A stretch of DNA of 64,000 nucleotides from NCBI GenBank assembly GCA_000507305.1, contig DF239917.1, positions 229,096 through 293,095 on the forward strand, given 5' to 3'. This DNA is from Breviolum minutum Mf 1.05b.01. Taxonomy: Eukaryota; Sar; Dinophyceae; Suessiales; Symbiodiniaceae. How positions within the stretch are numbered: the stretch's first letter is position 1; each line of letters opens with the position of its first letter. Below the pieces are notes generated by a model. The model had not been told where the DNA came from. It was given only the letters and a program-made list of their open reading frames with translations, and made no database searches. The position numbers were made by a program, and so were the translations under genes. This document shows positions 12,018-23,272 of this stretch, piece after piece.

Positions 12018-12344
12018 CCCCAAACCCCATTCTCATATCGAGACATCTCCGTGGCGGCATCACAGCTGGTTTTTCCCCGGGAAAACACGTGGGAAAAACA
12101 CAAAGGCAAAAGGGCAAAACACCTTTAAAGCCGAATCATAGACTTTTGTTTTTTTGGCAATACATCTTTGAGATGATGACATATACCATTCAAAATTGAA
12201 TAAATGCAAAATGAAAGAATGATAAATATACTAGAGAATAGCATTTTTGGAGAATACATGCCTTCTTTGAGATGACCCCCTACTGTCTCTGGGGGTGTGC
12301 TGTGGAAATCACGGGCACGCCCCACTCCAATTTAGCTGCTTTGC

Positions 12345-12403
12345 CTGAATCTGCAGGAGGAATTGGTCAAGTCATAGCCATCATTGCACGAGGTGCATGT
12401 GTT
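12345..12403 (-). CDS. Exon 27: CTSC-GY half-module
   Basis: Reads NTCTSCNDGYDLTNSSCRF, leaving AG. The acceptor is TGCTGAG and the donor is GC (TTCAG then GCAAA). AG + G of exon 28 gives Arg. It is also 59 nt, but with different phases (0 to 2) from the AEG exons. Confidence 0.85.
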
Positions 12404-13234
12404 CTCAGCAAATCATTGAGGTGAGGTGTACGGTGAAAGGGTGCTGAAAACTCCATGGGAAGGCAGGAGTTGAATGCTACGAAAATCTGATGGATCATAG
12501 GATATACTTTTGATGGCAACCAGAAATCCCAAACAACCAGCTGGGATGTGTTCCAAAACCCTGTAAATTAATGGGATAAACTGCCAACCTCAACTGGTTT
12601 TCTCGCCGGATTTCTGAACCATCAACAATATGTCAAGAAATTTGTGACGTCTCCACCACCAACCTCAACCACTAACCAAGCATGTTTTGATGTATCTATC
12701 TCTGGCTGAGTTGACTGGGCAAATTACTATAATTCCAAAACTTGAATCTTTCGGCCATGAAAATCGGGGGGGATTCCCTTACTGTCACGCGGTCCTTCCC
12801 CAGTGTTTGGGGATTTCAAGTGAAACCAGGCAGCCTTGGTGTCCTGGAAACACAGTTGAACAACGCCGGGGATTCCCTTACTAAACATCCCACCATTTAA
12901 GGAGTCACCTAAGCGGCGGGAAAGGTCGCGGGGGACCAATTTGCCCAGGAGTTTGATCCTCGAATCTATTGGAAAAAGATTCATTTTGTGATGATTCCCC
13001 AATCCGAAACTGCCCATGGGGATGATCTTTGAATCTTTCATCTATCAAGATGCCTTAAGAAATGCCGGATCCCCAAAAAATCTACCTGGAAATGGTTTGT
13101 TCCTTGTATAGTAGGATACCCTAAATTTCAAGAATATCAGTTCAACATAACGAATTCCACTCGCACTGCACTAACAAAATAACGTGGGTTTTTTGTCGAG
13201 CACAAATCACGAGGAACCACCCGAGTCGAGTGTC

Positions 13235-13341
13235 CGAATCATGTACGGTGCAGTCCACTCCGGTGGCTTTCACGCCATCAGCGCAGCTACAAAAATTCTG
13301 CCAACATACCTTGTCCTCGCCAACGGTCTTGGGATGGAAGC
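13235..13341 (-). CDS. Exon 26: GF-CSC module
   Basis: Reads GFHPKTVGEDKVCWQNFCSC, then ADGVKATGVDCTVHDS. The acceptor is GCCTTAG then GC, and the (ATG)n tract lies in the intron about 56 bp upstream. The donor is GA in phase 0 (ATTCG then GACAC), joining exon 27 as VHDSNTCTSCNDGY. Confidence 0.88.
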
Positions 13342-13397
13342 CTAAGGCATCACAGCGTGCGAAAACGGGGACCCCGGCTCTCATCGTAAGTGGCAGG

Positions 13398-13404
13398 ATG
13401 GTGG

Positions 13405-13452
<48 letters not shown>

Positions 13453-13453
13453 C

Positions 13454-13508
<55 letters not shown>

Positions 13509-13509
13509 G
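13398..13509. repeat. (ATG)n microsatellite
   Basis: Over 100 bp of ATG repeats with one ACG interruption, in the intron just upstream of exon 26. It generates long spurious Met, Asp, Ile or His runs in all frames. Confidence 0.95.
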
Positions 13510-14195
13510 TGACAATGGTGACAGTGGTAATGCCAAGAAACATACAACTTGATTAAAAAGACTCTATGATGTGGGGACTTCCTATATCACCATGGTTGCC
13601 TAAATTTCCCCACCCATCCACGGTATGGTAAAGCAGATGGAAGTCACAACTCAAGTAGCTACAATGAGCCGCCAGGTATCCAGAAAAAGGATTCAAATTT
13701 GGTTAATGATAATCCTGTGGTAAGCTCTTCCTTGTTCGTATTTTTTTTAGATTGCATACTGGTATTGTAGAACCGTGGATTGCTTGTAAGACCGCGAGCA
13801 GAAGCACCGCAGCAATGATCATGCTCAAGAGCAGCAATTTGGTGGGTCTGTGTCAGTTGCTAATCACCATACTGATCATCCACAAACAACGTTGCACGAC
13901 ATATTGATCACCACAAACATTGTGACATTCCACTATACTTGTTGGTGAGTAGGGATCCTTATAATGGCTTACTATAATCCCCATAGTAGAATCCACTATA
14001 ATAGCCAACCAGGGCGTGATCACTGCTCGATGGAATCATGAACGGGGCAGCTGCTTTTATCTTTCCAGCCTTTTTTAAATGCCATGGACAGCATCAACTA
14101 ATGAGGCCTCAAGTAGGAAAAGCTCTTTTCTTGGAGAAACCAACTGCCAAAAACATCTTCACTCAAGACCATCTCCAGACTGAAAACATCCCTGC

Positions 14196-14254
14196 CTGCA
14201 TTGCAGGATTTGCAAGTCTTGCAATTATGACAGCGGCAATCCTCACCCTCGGCC
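14196..14254 (-). CDS. Exon 25: 59-nt AEG/CxxC exon
   Basis: Reads AEGEDCRCHNCKTCKSCNAG, with two additional cysteines inside the C-x-H segment. It is 59 nt with the same phases as exons 14, 18 and 21. The acceptor is TCTAAG then G and the donor is GC (GCAG then GCAGG). Confidence 0.85.
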
Positions 14255-14521
14255 CTTAGATAGAACAGCTGATTTTGTAACAATTTCGTCGTAACCTGTC
14301 CTCAACTTGCCAGAAGCAAATATTGGAACTCTTTGAAATCTTTCAGCTTTCAAACCACAGAAGTTTCAACTCTTGTTCATTGAAAAAAACGAATGCTTTA
14401 TGCCAGAGTGTGTATATTTCCACTTCATCTGCTCAGGTCAAGACACTCAGATTCTGAGCTATCAAGTTCAAACATCCACTTGAATACTCCATGAACAACC
14501 ATGATTGAATCACCAAGATTC

Positions 14522-14556
14522 TTGACGCCATTACTGCAGGTGCACACCTGGCTCCA
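14522..14556 (-). CDS. Exon 24: 35-nt CTC exon
   Basis: Only 35 nt, reading WSQVCTCSNGV and leaving AA. The acceptor is TCACCAG and the donor is GA (GTCAA then GAATC). AA + G of exon 25 makes Lys, giving CSNGVKAEGEDC, again ten residues between cysteines. Reading on past the donor destroys the pattern. Confidence 0.85.
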
Positions 14557-14822
14557 CTGGTGACAACTCGTGGTTTCCCTCCTTATTCGCACCTCTATGG
14601 CCCCAACAAAACTCTAACCAAGCTGTCTCTTTTCTGGTTTTTTGTGATATCTTGGAAAATAAGGACTAGGAGAATTCAAGTAACTGAACAACAAAAACAT
14701 AAACTTCTGGGGGCGGGCCCAGATTAGAAGGGTAGTAGATGTCTTCAACGAAGTATTTGTCTGTTTGTTGTGGCATGTTTGTCGGAGCAAAAACTCCCAA
14801 ATTTACAAACAGAATCCAGCCT

Positions 14823-14932
14823 ACTGTTGATGGAAGAAATCCGGCCAACCAGTTGATAGGTAGTTTATCCCATGGTTCACATTCACACATCCCAGGTGGT
14901 GATCGCCGGATTTCTGAAGCATCAAACAGTAT
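14823..14932. repeat. Inverted-repeat element, family C
   Basis: Starts ACTGTTGATGGAAGAAATCC and ends GGATTTCTGAAGCATC, with internal CATCCCAGGTGGT. Related copies lie at 23.73 and 24.19 kb. Confidence 0.6.
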
Positions 14933-14949
14933 CAACTCCCAAATCTCGC

Positions 14950-15004
14950 CTTGTAGGTGCATTTTTCATCAATAAGCTGATGTCCTGCATCACATTTTAC
15001 GCAC
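14950..15004 (-). CDS. Exon 23: CVKC half-module
   Basis: Reads CVKCDAGHQLIDEKCTYK after completing the Lys codon of exon 22. The acceptor is CCTGAG then G and the donor is GC after AAG (phase 0). It supplies CxxC, the G-aromatic turn and the next single cysteine. Confidence 0.88.
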
Positions 15005-15569
15005 CTCAGGGTGAACAAAACGCCCCTGAAGTTGGTCCCCTTAACCGGAGTGAGAGCACCTAAGGGGTGCTGGAAAACTCTCAAGATGGGCAAATATACC
15101 TCCCATTTTTTGGGACTGGGTTGGAGGTTGGGGGGGTGCAACCATTTGTCTGGGTTTCCTTTGTGCACTTCAGAAACTCCCCTGCAATGGATCCAGGTAA
15201 AGCAGAAAAATGATAGCAAAATTTATGTATCCAAGCTGAATTGTTGGGGCACTGGCAGGAATTTCCGGATCATTCAAACAGGTGTTGGTTCGGTTTTCGG
15301 ATGGTTTCATCCTTCTGCTCGCACTGTTGAATTTGATGACTATTTCACCAACCTGCACTTACCTGAAATGTCAGACCATTTGGGGGAGGATTCCCCCAAA
15401 CTTGAACTACCTGAACGGGTGAGATTGGTGAGCTAAAGAAAGTGTCCCAAATACCATGGCATGAGATTAAGATAACCTTTATTCATGGCAGATTCAGTTT
15501 ACTCGTCTCCTTACATCAGTTTCACTGTGTGTAACGCATGGTTTTCAAGGAATTTCGTCTCCAAGGAGC

Positions 15570-15672
15570 TTGTGTTCCTTGTGAACATCGCAGGCGGCGC
15601 CGGTGGCTGCTTCGCCATCTTCACAGGTGCACACGTTGGCCACGCAAGCACTGGCGTTGTTCAAATGATAAC
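15570..15672 (-). CDS. Exon 22: GY-CTC module
   Basis: Reads GYHLNNASACVANVCTC, then EDGEAATGAACDVHKEH. The acceptor is GCAGAG then GT. It ends AA at a GC donor (CACAA then GCTCC). AA + G of exon 23 makes Lys, so the joined sequence is HKEHKCVKCDAG. The local GC content is visibly higher than in the flanking introns. Confidence 0.88.
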
Positions 15673-16414
15673 CTCTGCACCAAGGAATTTCCGAGATTTC
15701 CCCCAGATTCCCTGCAGTGCAACCATTGTAACAATGGGGTGTGCCCTAAGACACCAAGTGCAACTGATGGGGGGCTAGGTGATGTAGTAAACCATCTGTT
15801 TTAGCTGGAAAAAAGTTGCTGTTGGACATTTCCATTGTTTTGATCATTAATTAATGCTAGTAACTTGCTCCCTTGAGACTTCCTAGCATCATGATGGTCA
15901 TGCGTAGCCATGAAGTCCCGGTTATGGGTTCATATGCACTACTGGATCACTCTTTTTTCGGATCATTCAAGATCCCAAATGAACAAGCTAGTTTGATTTG
16001 GATCTACCCCCCAACCATGAGGATTACTGCATTTTTTGTGAAGAATCCCAACCTAAACCTCTATCTGCCACTGTTACTGGGTCGAGGTAGATCCAAAGTA
16101 TATATAATTACAATCTCCTTTATAAGCCAAGCAACCCTGGGGCCCTTTTTTTTTACTGCTCGAGTAGGAAACATTGACATGACTCAAACATGTGCACGCC
16201 CAGCACACCTCCTCAAAGAAATGACTGGTCTTAGAAGCCGCCGCAAAACAGTATCTTTCTTTAAAACAAAGCACCCGGGTCGCTTTTAATCATCTGAATG
16301 ATTCACCTCATATATTTATATTCTCTAATATGGCTCAAAAATTCTCCTGAAAGGAATGAGCGCCCACATACATCCCCCCAAAAAAACTCCGGACAAGGGC
16401 GGATCCATTGCTGC

Positions 16415-16473
16415 CTGTATTGCAAGATTTGCACTTCACTGCATCCATGGCAGGACACGAAGCTCCTTCCAGC
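16415..16473 (-). CDS. Exon 21: 59-nt LEG/CxxC exon
   Basis: Reads LEGASCPAMDAVKCKSCNTG. It has the same length and phases as exons 14, 18 and 25. The acceptor is GACCAG then G and the donor is GC (ACAG then GCAGC). The conserved His is Met here (CPAMDA). The final G joins GT of exon 22 to give the GY turn. Confidence 0.85.
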
Positions 16474-17109
16474 CTGGTCGCGTTTCAGTCTCACGAAAAA
16501 CCGATGAGTTTTGAGTATTGCTGTTTGACTACGAAGATAAGCATGTTGGAAACCACACCCAAATTGCTTTGTTTGGAAAATGTTGAAGGATGAAAAATTT
16601 TAAAAACTGGGAGGTCTTTTTGGTAGTGGCAAACTCAAAGTGTAGAAAACACTTGACTTCCATGTCCAAGGTTAAAGATATTCTCCCTCATTTTAAAGAT
16701 CAAGGAGTGCCAGCCAACCTTTGAATCGATCTTCCTGAGTTCTGGCTGTCTTTTTTTAAACAACCTTGAAACAAATAGTGACCAAAACTTGTTCCGAAGA
16801 AAGTTGTGAAGACAACTTTCACCAGCCTCATGATTTCGGTCAAGAAATTCCACATCCATCCCTCCCCGTTTTTTACCCAGGCCTTTAACAGTTGGTAACA
16901 AGGCTGAAAAAACTGAATGAAAAAAACGGAACAGAAAAGTGACAAGCATCTTCCTCCCAAATTCGGGGAGTAAAAAATGATGTATATATATACATACATA
17001 TGATATATGATAAATGATATATGATATATGTATACATGTTTCTCTTGTCATAGATAGAGCACCATGCAACCACGACCGCGGGCGTTTTTGGTGCGTTTTG
17101 TGCCGGAAC

Positions 17110-17177
17110 CTGGTTCCGAAGTTGCACTTGCAGACCTTGAACTCGCATTTGCCACTGATGAGCTGATAATTACCATC
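17110..17177 (-). CDS. Exon 20: CKC half-module
   Basis: Reads DGNYQLISGKCEFKVCKC, then NFGT, leaving AG. The acceptor is CCGCTAG then G and the donor is GT (ACCAG then GTTCC). AG + G of exon 21 gives Arg: CNFGTRLEGASC, the same architecture as exons 17-18. Confidence 0.88.
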
Positions 17178-17394
17178 CTAGCGGCGAAATCCGAACCCAT
17201 TTCTGGGACAAATGTCCCGGAAATGAAGCAGGCCAACAAAAATGAGAAACTGAGAAGGGTAAATCCTGACTCAGTTTACCAAAAAAAAAAATGAATCAAA
17301 CTGAGTGGTGCGAGGGTTGTGTTTACAATCCAGTATGCTACATCATACTGGCTGGTGTGTAGGAATCAGGAATGGATTATTACAAAGCATATAG

Positions 17395-17498
17395 TACCCT
17401 CCCGAAGTTTAACATAGCGCCTGAAAAGTTACCTTCCCAAAAGCAAAGTAGCCTTCCAACCATATTTTTCAGGGACTATGTTAAAATTCTGGGGTGTA
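17395..17498. repeat. Inverted-repeat element, family A (diverged)
   Basis: Ends TACCCTCCCGAAGTTTAACATAG and a partial reverse complement CTATGTTAAAATTCTGGGGTG. It sits in the intron between exons 20 and 19 of the cysteine gene, away from both splice sites. Confidence 0.6.
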
Positions 17499-18576
17499 AT
17501 CCGTCATAACTACGTGGTATGACCTCGTGTATAAAGCAAACAAAACAGGGTCAACTGATCCCCTGCTGTTGCCAGTGAAAAGTGCAGGTTACCACTGAGC
17601 TTAGAAACCAACGGAAAATTGGTGGGAATAAAACTGACCCTATGTTTGTAAGGTATTCTGAACCTCTCATAATCATGGTGCTCCTCAAGATTCATGTCTT
17701 TACTGAAAAGGGACACTTCTAGCCTTCTAGACCTCAAAATATCATGAACCTGTGGAAGGATCACGGTTCTCTCAAAAAAATTGGTCCTCCAAAGACAAGT
17801 TTAGTATTGTTCAAGTGTTCACCATGTGCTACTTCTAAATCCACGGTACACCAATCTGGTCGCCTTTTGCAATTGCAAGCCTACGGTCCCCGGTGAAAAT
17901 CATCCCCAAATCCCCTCTTGAGTAAGCTTCGATCTGTGGCGCTTGCGAGGAAAATCTACGAAATCAAGTGCAAGATGATTTCATCATTCATCAACCCCTG
18001 AGTCTAAACCGGACAATTGCCACAAAATCCTAAGTATCCCAAAGCATACCCCAGTTTAAGGCGTATGAATTGTCCCTTTATTTGTCACCGGCTTTTTGTT
18101 CGGGGGGCGACATTTCTGGTGGTAAGGGCGCCGGCTTTCATTGCAAAGGAATTCCCATGTTAATCATCTGAAGTCACTCAAGGCTTTGTCCAAAAGTAAA
18201 ATGAGAGATCATCACTTATATATTTATATATATATATATCCATGTATGTACATTTATATATCATACATATATATATACGCAGTACTATATGATATGCACC
18301 TGATGTACATCACTAGGTCTGCTTGGTTCATGCAAAATAAGTTCCGACTTCAAGGAAACATTCAACTATAATTTCGAATCTTCCCATTTTACCCGCTGCA
18401 AGCAGGAAAAACAATCAATCAATCATTCTTCAGCCCTTTGTACAAAAAAGTTCTTGGTGTTCCCTGAGGGTTGTACACAACTTGTTGCACTTCTTGCGAC
18501 AGTTCCAGCCCTGCAGTTTCCAAGATGCTTTTTTTAGCCGCTTTGCCACCCACAACTCCGCCCCGTGTGTTGTGTC

Positions 18577-18699
18577 CTCGCACTTCGCACACTTATGCTC
18601 ATTGTGGGTCGTGCAATCAGCTTTCGTCACAGGCGATCCATTTTCACAATTGCACACGTTCTGGAGGCAACCGGCCTTCCGGTGAGCAATGAAGAAACA
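18577..18699 (-). CDS. Exon 19: CNC module through CxxC
   Basis: Forty-one codons including GCLQNVCNCENG, then TKADCTTHNEHKCAKCE, a whole module without an internal intron. It ends at a GA donor (TGCGAG then GACACA), because the joined CAKCEDGNYQLISGKC with exon 20 copies CAVCQDANYELIDGKC at exons 16-17. The frame stays open for 49 codons beyond this donor, which could mislead gene finders into calling a terminal exon. The 5' boundary (after GCCAG) is less certain. Confidence 0.8.
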
Positions 18700-20141
18700 C
18701 TGGCTGAGCATAGGGTTTACAAGGGATGACATCCTACCCAGCTATGTCAGGATGATAGTGAACCATTGTAAGGAGCCCTATGGACCAACCATTATAATGA
18801 AAAGTAAGACCAGTTTTTTTCGTGGCTCCAATATGAAGATTGTATATTTAGAATTTAGATGATTCTACTACCTAACAAAAAGCCAGTAACTCAAATCTCA
18901 CTGTACTTTCTCAGTCACTTTCAGCAGTACGGTGGATCCATCTACTAAAAAATATGTTGAGCCAGAAAAACTCCGAAGTCAACAACGGTTCTACTGGACC
19001 ATAAGGCACAACGATTTTGGTGTTGCATCTTGTTTCTTTTCACACATCATGTTTCTTTTCACAGTTTCTGTTGCACCAAGCCATATACAAATCAAAATGG
19101 CTAGTTATCTTCGAGGGCCTTCCACACGGCTATCTTGGTTGCCGTGGGGAGTTCGGGACCCGACGTCAAAAAATAGCGCAGAGCAACCAAAAAGGAAAAC
19201 ACATGGAATCCACAGAATCCCGGTTGGATACCAAATTTCATGATCTATTCCCCAGTATTTATAATATTTACCTACCCCACAAAACACTTCGTTTACAGTA
19301 GAGGGTGTATGTTTCATCAACTTTTTTTGAAGAAATATTCCAAGCGTTTGTATTGGGGGTGATTCACAGGCTTTGAGAAGCTACATCTACCCTGAAACAA
19401 AAAATCCAAAAAAAAATCTACTCCCCCGAAAACTAAGAGATGGAACCAGGTTTGGAAGATCACTTTCCTTTCAAAAAATTGGTGATTTGTAGGTTCACAG
19501 GTGAGTTTTGCCGGGGAGTTCACTGCCACTTCCAGGTTACCACCCAACTATTACGGGCCTTCCCAGGAGCAAAACGAGCACCTGGAGATTTTTCGATGGC
19601 TGAATTGGTGGAAGTTTTGAACCATTTTCAGCCTGTTAATTGGTGGTTTGGGGCCCGGTGGGTATTTGTATGTATCAATCCCTTTCATGAGGGAATCCCA
19701 GGAATCCAAACCACCAAGCAGCCTTTAGCTGACATTTGGAACTTTTTAAGTTCGCAAAAAGTTAAAGGGGGAGGCTTGAAAAAGAGCGCGAGTGGTTTGA
19801 TTCTGCGAAAATATGGTGAACATATTTTTGAAATTTGGCGCACCATTTTTGAAAAAGCCATGCAGAGACATAGTTTTCTGAGAGTTTATGGTGATTTGAG
19901 AACAAGGTAGGGAAGTGAAAAGGTGGCGTTTTTGATGTTTGATCATCAGTTGGGGCAAACTATGGTACTTTTTTTGGTCATTTCAGCCTCCAAAAGCACC
20001 AAACCACACCATCAGTTACAACACCCATGGGATGGACATGAAACCTGAAGCTGGAGCCTGTTTTTGAAGAAAGAGATGATGAAACCCTCAGACTTTGCAA
20101 GTCTGTCATCATAACTTCGGTATGTCCAACTCCCCCGGCAC

Positions 20142-20200
20142 CTTGGTCGCAGGCCACGCACATCGTTGCCCCGTGCTTGGGACATGCATCGCCTTCAGCC
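20142..20200 (-). CDS. Exon 18: 59-nt AEG/CxxC exon
   Basis: Reads AEGDACPKHGATMCVACDQG. The acceptor is TTGGCAG then G. Taken to the donor CAAG then GTGCC it is 59 nt, like exons 14, 21 and 25. The exit phase (1) does not match the only visible acceptor of exon 19. A GT donor eleven bases further on, ending at 20131, would restore phase 0 and read CDQGAGG then CFFIAHRK. The choice is unresolved. Confidence 0.8.
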
Positions 20201-20544
20201 CTGCCAAAAAGGAATTCATCTCCATTTTGTCAACAAAATTTGCATCAAGTTGCACCTTTCATCGAAGGAAAATCGATGAAAATCATAGCCTCATGGGAAC
20301 TAGCATATCTTTTACCAATTCACTTATAAGTCGATGATTGTCCTCTTCCCTTTTCGGTGGGATATGTGATCGTTCCCGGGAGGGTGTATATGAAAATCTG
20401 CAAAATTCATACTTTACCAGGCGGTGGATTTCCAAGATTGAAAAACATACAGGCTCGTCAAATTTGGATCGGTTTCCCACAATTTTCGGGGTAAAAACAT
20501 GTATCTAAAAAATTCATGTTACACCCGTGAAATTTAACATACTC

Positions 20545-20634
20545 TCCTCAGAACTAACATGTCCCACCTGGGGAAAAGGAAAATCATCTTCAAAAGTGCC
20601 TTGGTAGGGGATATGTGATCGTTCCCAGGAGGGC
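20545..20634. repeat. Inverted-repeat element, family A2 copy
   Basis: Reads AACTAACATGTCCCACC at one end and GATCGTTCCCAGGAGGG at the other, with the core GGAAAATCATCTTCAAAAG. It provides the intact reference for the interrupted copy at 26.27-26.46 kb. Confidence 0.6.
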
Positions 20635-20729
20635 AACCTCTTTATTGTCAACCATGATTTTTACAAGACTACTGACTTTCCTCTAAAAAAATGGTCCCTT
20701 TTAAGAGGCGCACTTCGCCAGGGTCCCAC

Positions 20730-20773
20730 CTGGTACCCAGAGGACATTGGCAGATCTTGTAGATGCACTTGCC
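20730..20773 (-). CDS. Exon 17: CQC half-module
   Basis: A 44-nt exon reading GKCIYKICQCPLGT and leaving AG, which the G of exon 18 completes to Arg. The acceptor is CCTGCAG then G and the donor is GT (ACCAG then GTGGGA). The joined sequence is CQCPLGTRAEGDACPKH. A (GAT)n tract starts about 45 bp upstream of the acceptor in the preceding intron. Confidence 0.88.
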
Positions 20774-20819
20774 CTGCAGGAATGCGGAAAGTTGTTTTGG
20801 TGAACTTAAGGAATAACGG

Positions 20820-20824
20820 TGATG

Positions 20825-20862
<38 letters not shown>
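20820..20862. repeat. (GAT)n microsatellite
   Basis: Pure GAT/ATG run of about 40 bp in the intron upstream of exon 17. Confidence 0.95.
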
Positions 20863-21033
20863 AAAGTTAGAGCCACGGGATTTCAACAAAAAGAGACACA
20901 TATCACATCACCACTTCTAGTAAAGGCCTTACTTTTGGTCTCCCAAATACCCTCTGGTAATCTAACACAGTCATGGAATATCTAGCATTTGTATATGGAA
21001 AAGGAGCATGTGTCCGTTGCTCTTCGGAGGCAC

Positions 21034-21095
21034 ATCAATGAGCTCGTAGTTGGCATCCTGACACACTGCGCATTGATGTTTTTCATGTACATCAC
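21034..21095 (-). CDS. Exon 16: DVH-CAVC half-module
   Basis: Reads DVHEKHQCAVCQDANYELID after completing Cys from exon 15. The acceptor is GCCCAG then GT and the donor is GT in phase 0 (ATTGAT then GTGCCT). With exon 17 it joins as NYELIDGKCIYKICQC, paralleling NYQLISGKCEFKVCKC at exon 20. Confidence 0.85.
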
Positions 21096-21697
21096 CTGGG
21101 CCAACCAAAAGGCGAACCAGCTGTGCAATTGTAATTTGTTGAGATTTTTTCTGTATTCACCTTCGGATATACTTACATCCCAAAGTCACTAGTGGCGAGG
21201 TTGGCTTGCACCTCCTAATTCTGAACTGCCATCTCTTTGGCTCACATTTTGGTTTCACTAACTGTTACCCTTCGGAAATCGCAAGGGGAAACACAAACTT
21301 TTCAAAAGGCCAAGGAAAATCCACAGAATTTCCATTTGGATTGGCTGGGGATATGAGACTTTGGGATGCTCGAACTCTTGGCTGAAACTCCCTTGGAATG
21401 GAACATATTGAAATCCAATTGCCGTCAACTGTACATGAATGTCAGACCTTTGTTTTGAATTAGTGTGGTAGCCCCAAAAAAAGGGTTGCCAAAAAAACTG
21501 TCAAAACACAAAAAATGCTACTAAATTGGGAACGCCCTCCCGGAGAGGCAGTACCATGTTCAAATGATTTTTTCTTGATAAATTACATACACCAAAATGG
21601 CCAACACCAATCCTTTAAATGGCTTCCCATCCCTATTTTTCACATATTTTTTTGATGGGATCCACCTGGATGGGCACACAAGGCCGCGCCAAGGGAC

Positions 21698-21775
21698 AAG
21701 CTGCACCAGTGACTGCCGTCCCATAGTCGCAAGTGCACACGTTCTTGGCACATTGCTTGGCTTCCAGACGATAGC
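21698..21775 (-). CDS. Exon 15: GY-CTC module
   Basis: Reads GYRLEAKQCAKNVCTCDYG, then TAVTGAA. The acceptor is GTGTCAG then GC. It ends one base into a Cys codon at a GT donor (GCTT then GTCCC), and T + GT from exon 16 gives GAACDVHEKHQC, matching GAACDVHKEHKC at exons 22-23. Reading straight through the donor also gives C-P, which makes the boundary easy to miss. Confidence 0.85.
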
Positions 21776-22730
21776 CTGACACGAAACCAGACATAGATTC
21801 GGTAAACATGGCTAGCTGGAAACTCACCATTTCCAATAGGAGATACATCTTCAAATGGTTGTTGTTCCATTGTCATGTTAGTTTGTGGGGGTGTAAATAT
21901 TTCACCCCTTGGCACAAGACAAAATCCAAGAAAATCATGGATTACTCTTTCAAATATATCCTGCTATCAAAGTAATTGTGCAATAGGAGACCTCATCTAC
22001 TTTTACGACGCTATCATCTTCAACTGAACAAAAAAAATCTTGCAACTTCGAACTGGGGGATGGTGTATACCATCCTACTAGGATGGTATCAGAAACGAAC
22101 GTAAAAATCACTTCTAAAACTCTACTCTCTGTCAATTTAACGTGTTCGATTTTTTTTTGTCAAATGCCTTGATTTCCGTATGTCAGCAGTTTTTTGCCGG
22201 TTCCGTTGAGCAGAGGTCCTCGCAGCCAAAATCCCAGGGATTTGGTATAACTTGTTTTGGATGTTTTTGGTGTCGGCGGGCGTTGTACTATTTGTCCACT
22301 ATTGGACCTATATGTAGAGGTGTGCTTGAACTTCATGACCAGGTTACACCAAGCTTCAAACACCGACGTACTGCCCGAAATCCACCACAAGGAAATGATT
22401 GACCGGACTATCTTCAGCATCTCCAATTTTGAGGGTGAACAGATCCACAAAATCTCGCGGGAAAGTTCAGCTTTCACGCTCTGATGATCAAGTGTATCAT
22501 GGCCTGTTGGGAAGATGAAAATAAATGTACAACGATCGTTTGACAAATGTATCTCCTTTCAAATCTGGCTATTTCGGGTATCTATGTTAAATTTCGCCCG
22601 GGTAATGCTTGGCTCCCAAAATAGTGGCTTTTTTTTAAGTAGGCCTCATACTAGTCTACCCACAAGACTTTGGCGGCTTGCAGCTAGTGTTCCTTCCTGC
22701 CACATCCTGTCACTTCCCTTCACCCTTCAC

Positions 22731-22789
22731 CTGCATCACACGCAGTGCACAAGGCCATCCCATGCCTGGGACATTGAGTTCCTTCTGCC
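22731..22789 (-). CDS. Exon 14: 59-nt AEG/CxxC exon
   Basis: Reads AEGTQCPRHGMALCTACDAG. It is 59 nt, starts with the last base of a codon and ends with the first, exactly like exons 18, 21 and 25. The acceptor is TCTAAG then G and the donor is GT (GCAG then GTGAAG). The ending G plus GC of exon 15 gives the GY turn. Confidence 0.88.
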
Positions 22790-22828
22790 CTTAGACGTTG
22801 CTCCGATGCTGGGGACACGCAGGTGGAA

Positions 22829-22945
22829 AGGCATGAGGGATTTTTTTTTGCAATCAATTTCACCTAATGGGAATTGGATTGAACAGGAGTTCTTTCGGAA
22901 TTCCCAAACAAGAACGGAATCAGCCGGCTTTGTGGGCTTCTCATT

Positions 22946-22977
<32 letters not shown>

Positions 22978-23167
22978 TATATATATATATAGTACCTTGT
23001 TTATTTGAAGGAGTTGAGGGAATCTTGCGAAGCATGATTGAAAAGCTGAANAGGCATGAGGGATTTTTTTTGCAATCAATTTCACCTAATGGGAATTGGA
23101 TTGAACAGGAGTTCTTTCGGAATTCCCAAACAAGAACGGAATCAGCCGGCTTTGTGGGCTTCTCATT

Positions 23168-23199
<32 letters not shown>

Positions 23200-23272
23200 T
23201 ATATATATATATAGTACCTTGTTTATTTGAAGGAGTTGAGGGAATCTTGCGAAGCATGATTGAAAAGCTGAA
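22829..23272. repeat. Tandem duplication of about 220 bp around a single N
   Basis: Copy 1 (22829-23050) and copy 2 (23052-23272) are identical except for one T in a homopolymer, including their (TA)n tract, with one N at 23051 between them. This is most simply an unmerged overlap of two contig ends. Confidence 0.85.

Noticed and set aside
13142..13556. Frames with poly-Met, poly-Ile or poly-His
   Set aside because: Produced by the (ATG)n microsatellite; only the exon 26 part is real coding.
18482..18576. Alternative end of exon 19 at a GT donor joining exon 21 directly
   Set aside because: It gave a usable phase but lost the CxC pair; discovery of exon 20 with the exact module pattern explains the region better.
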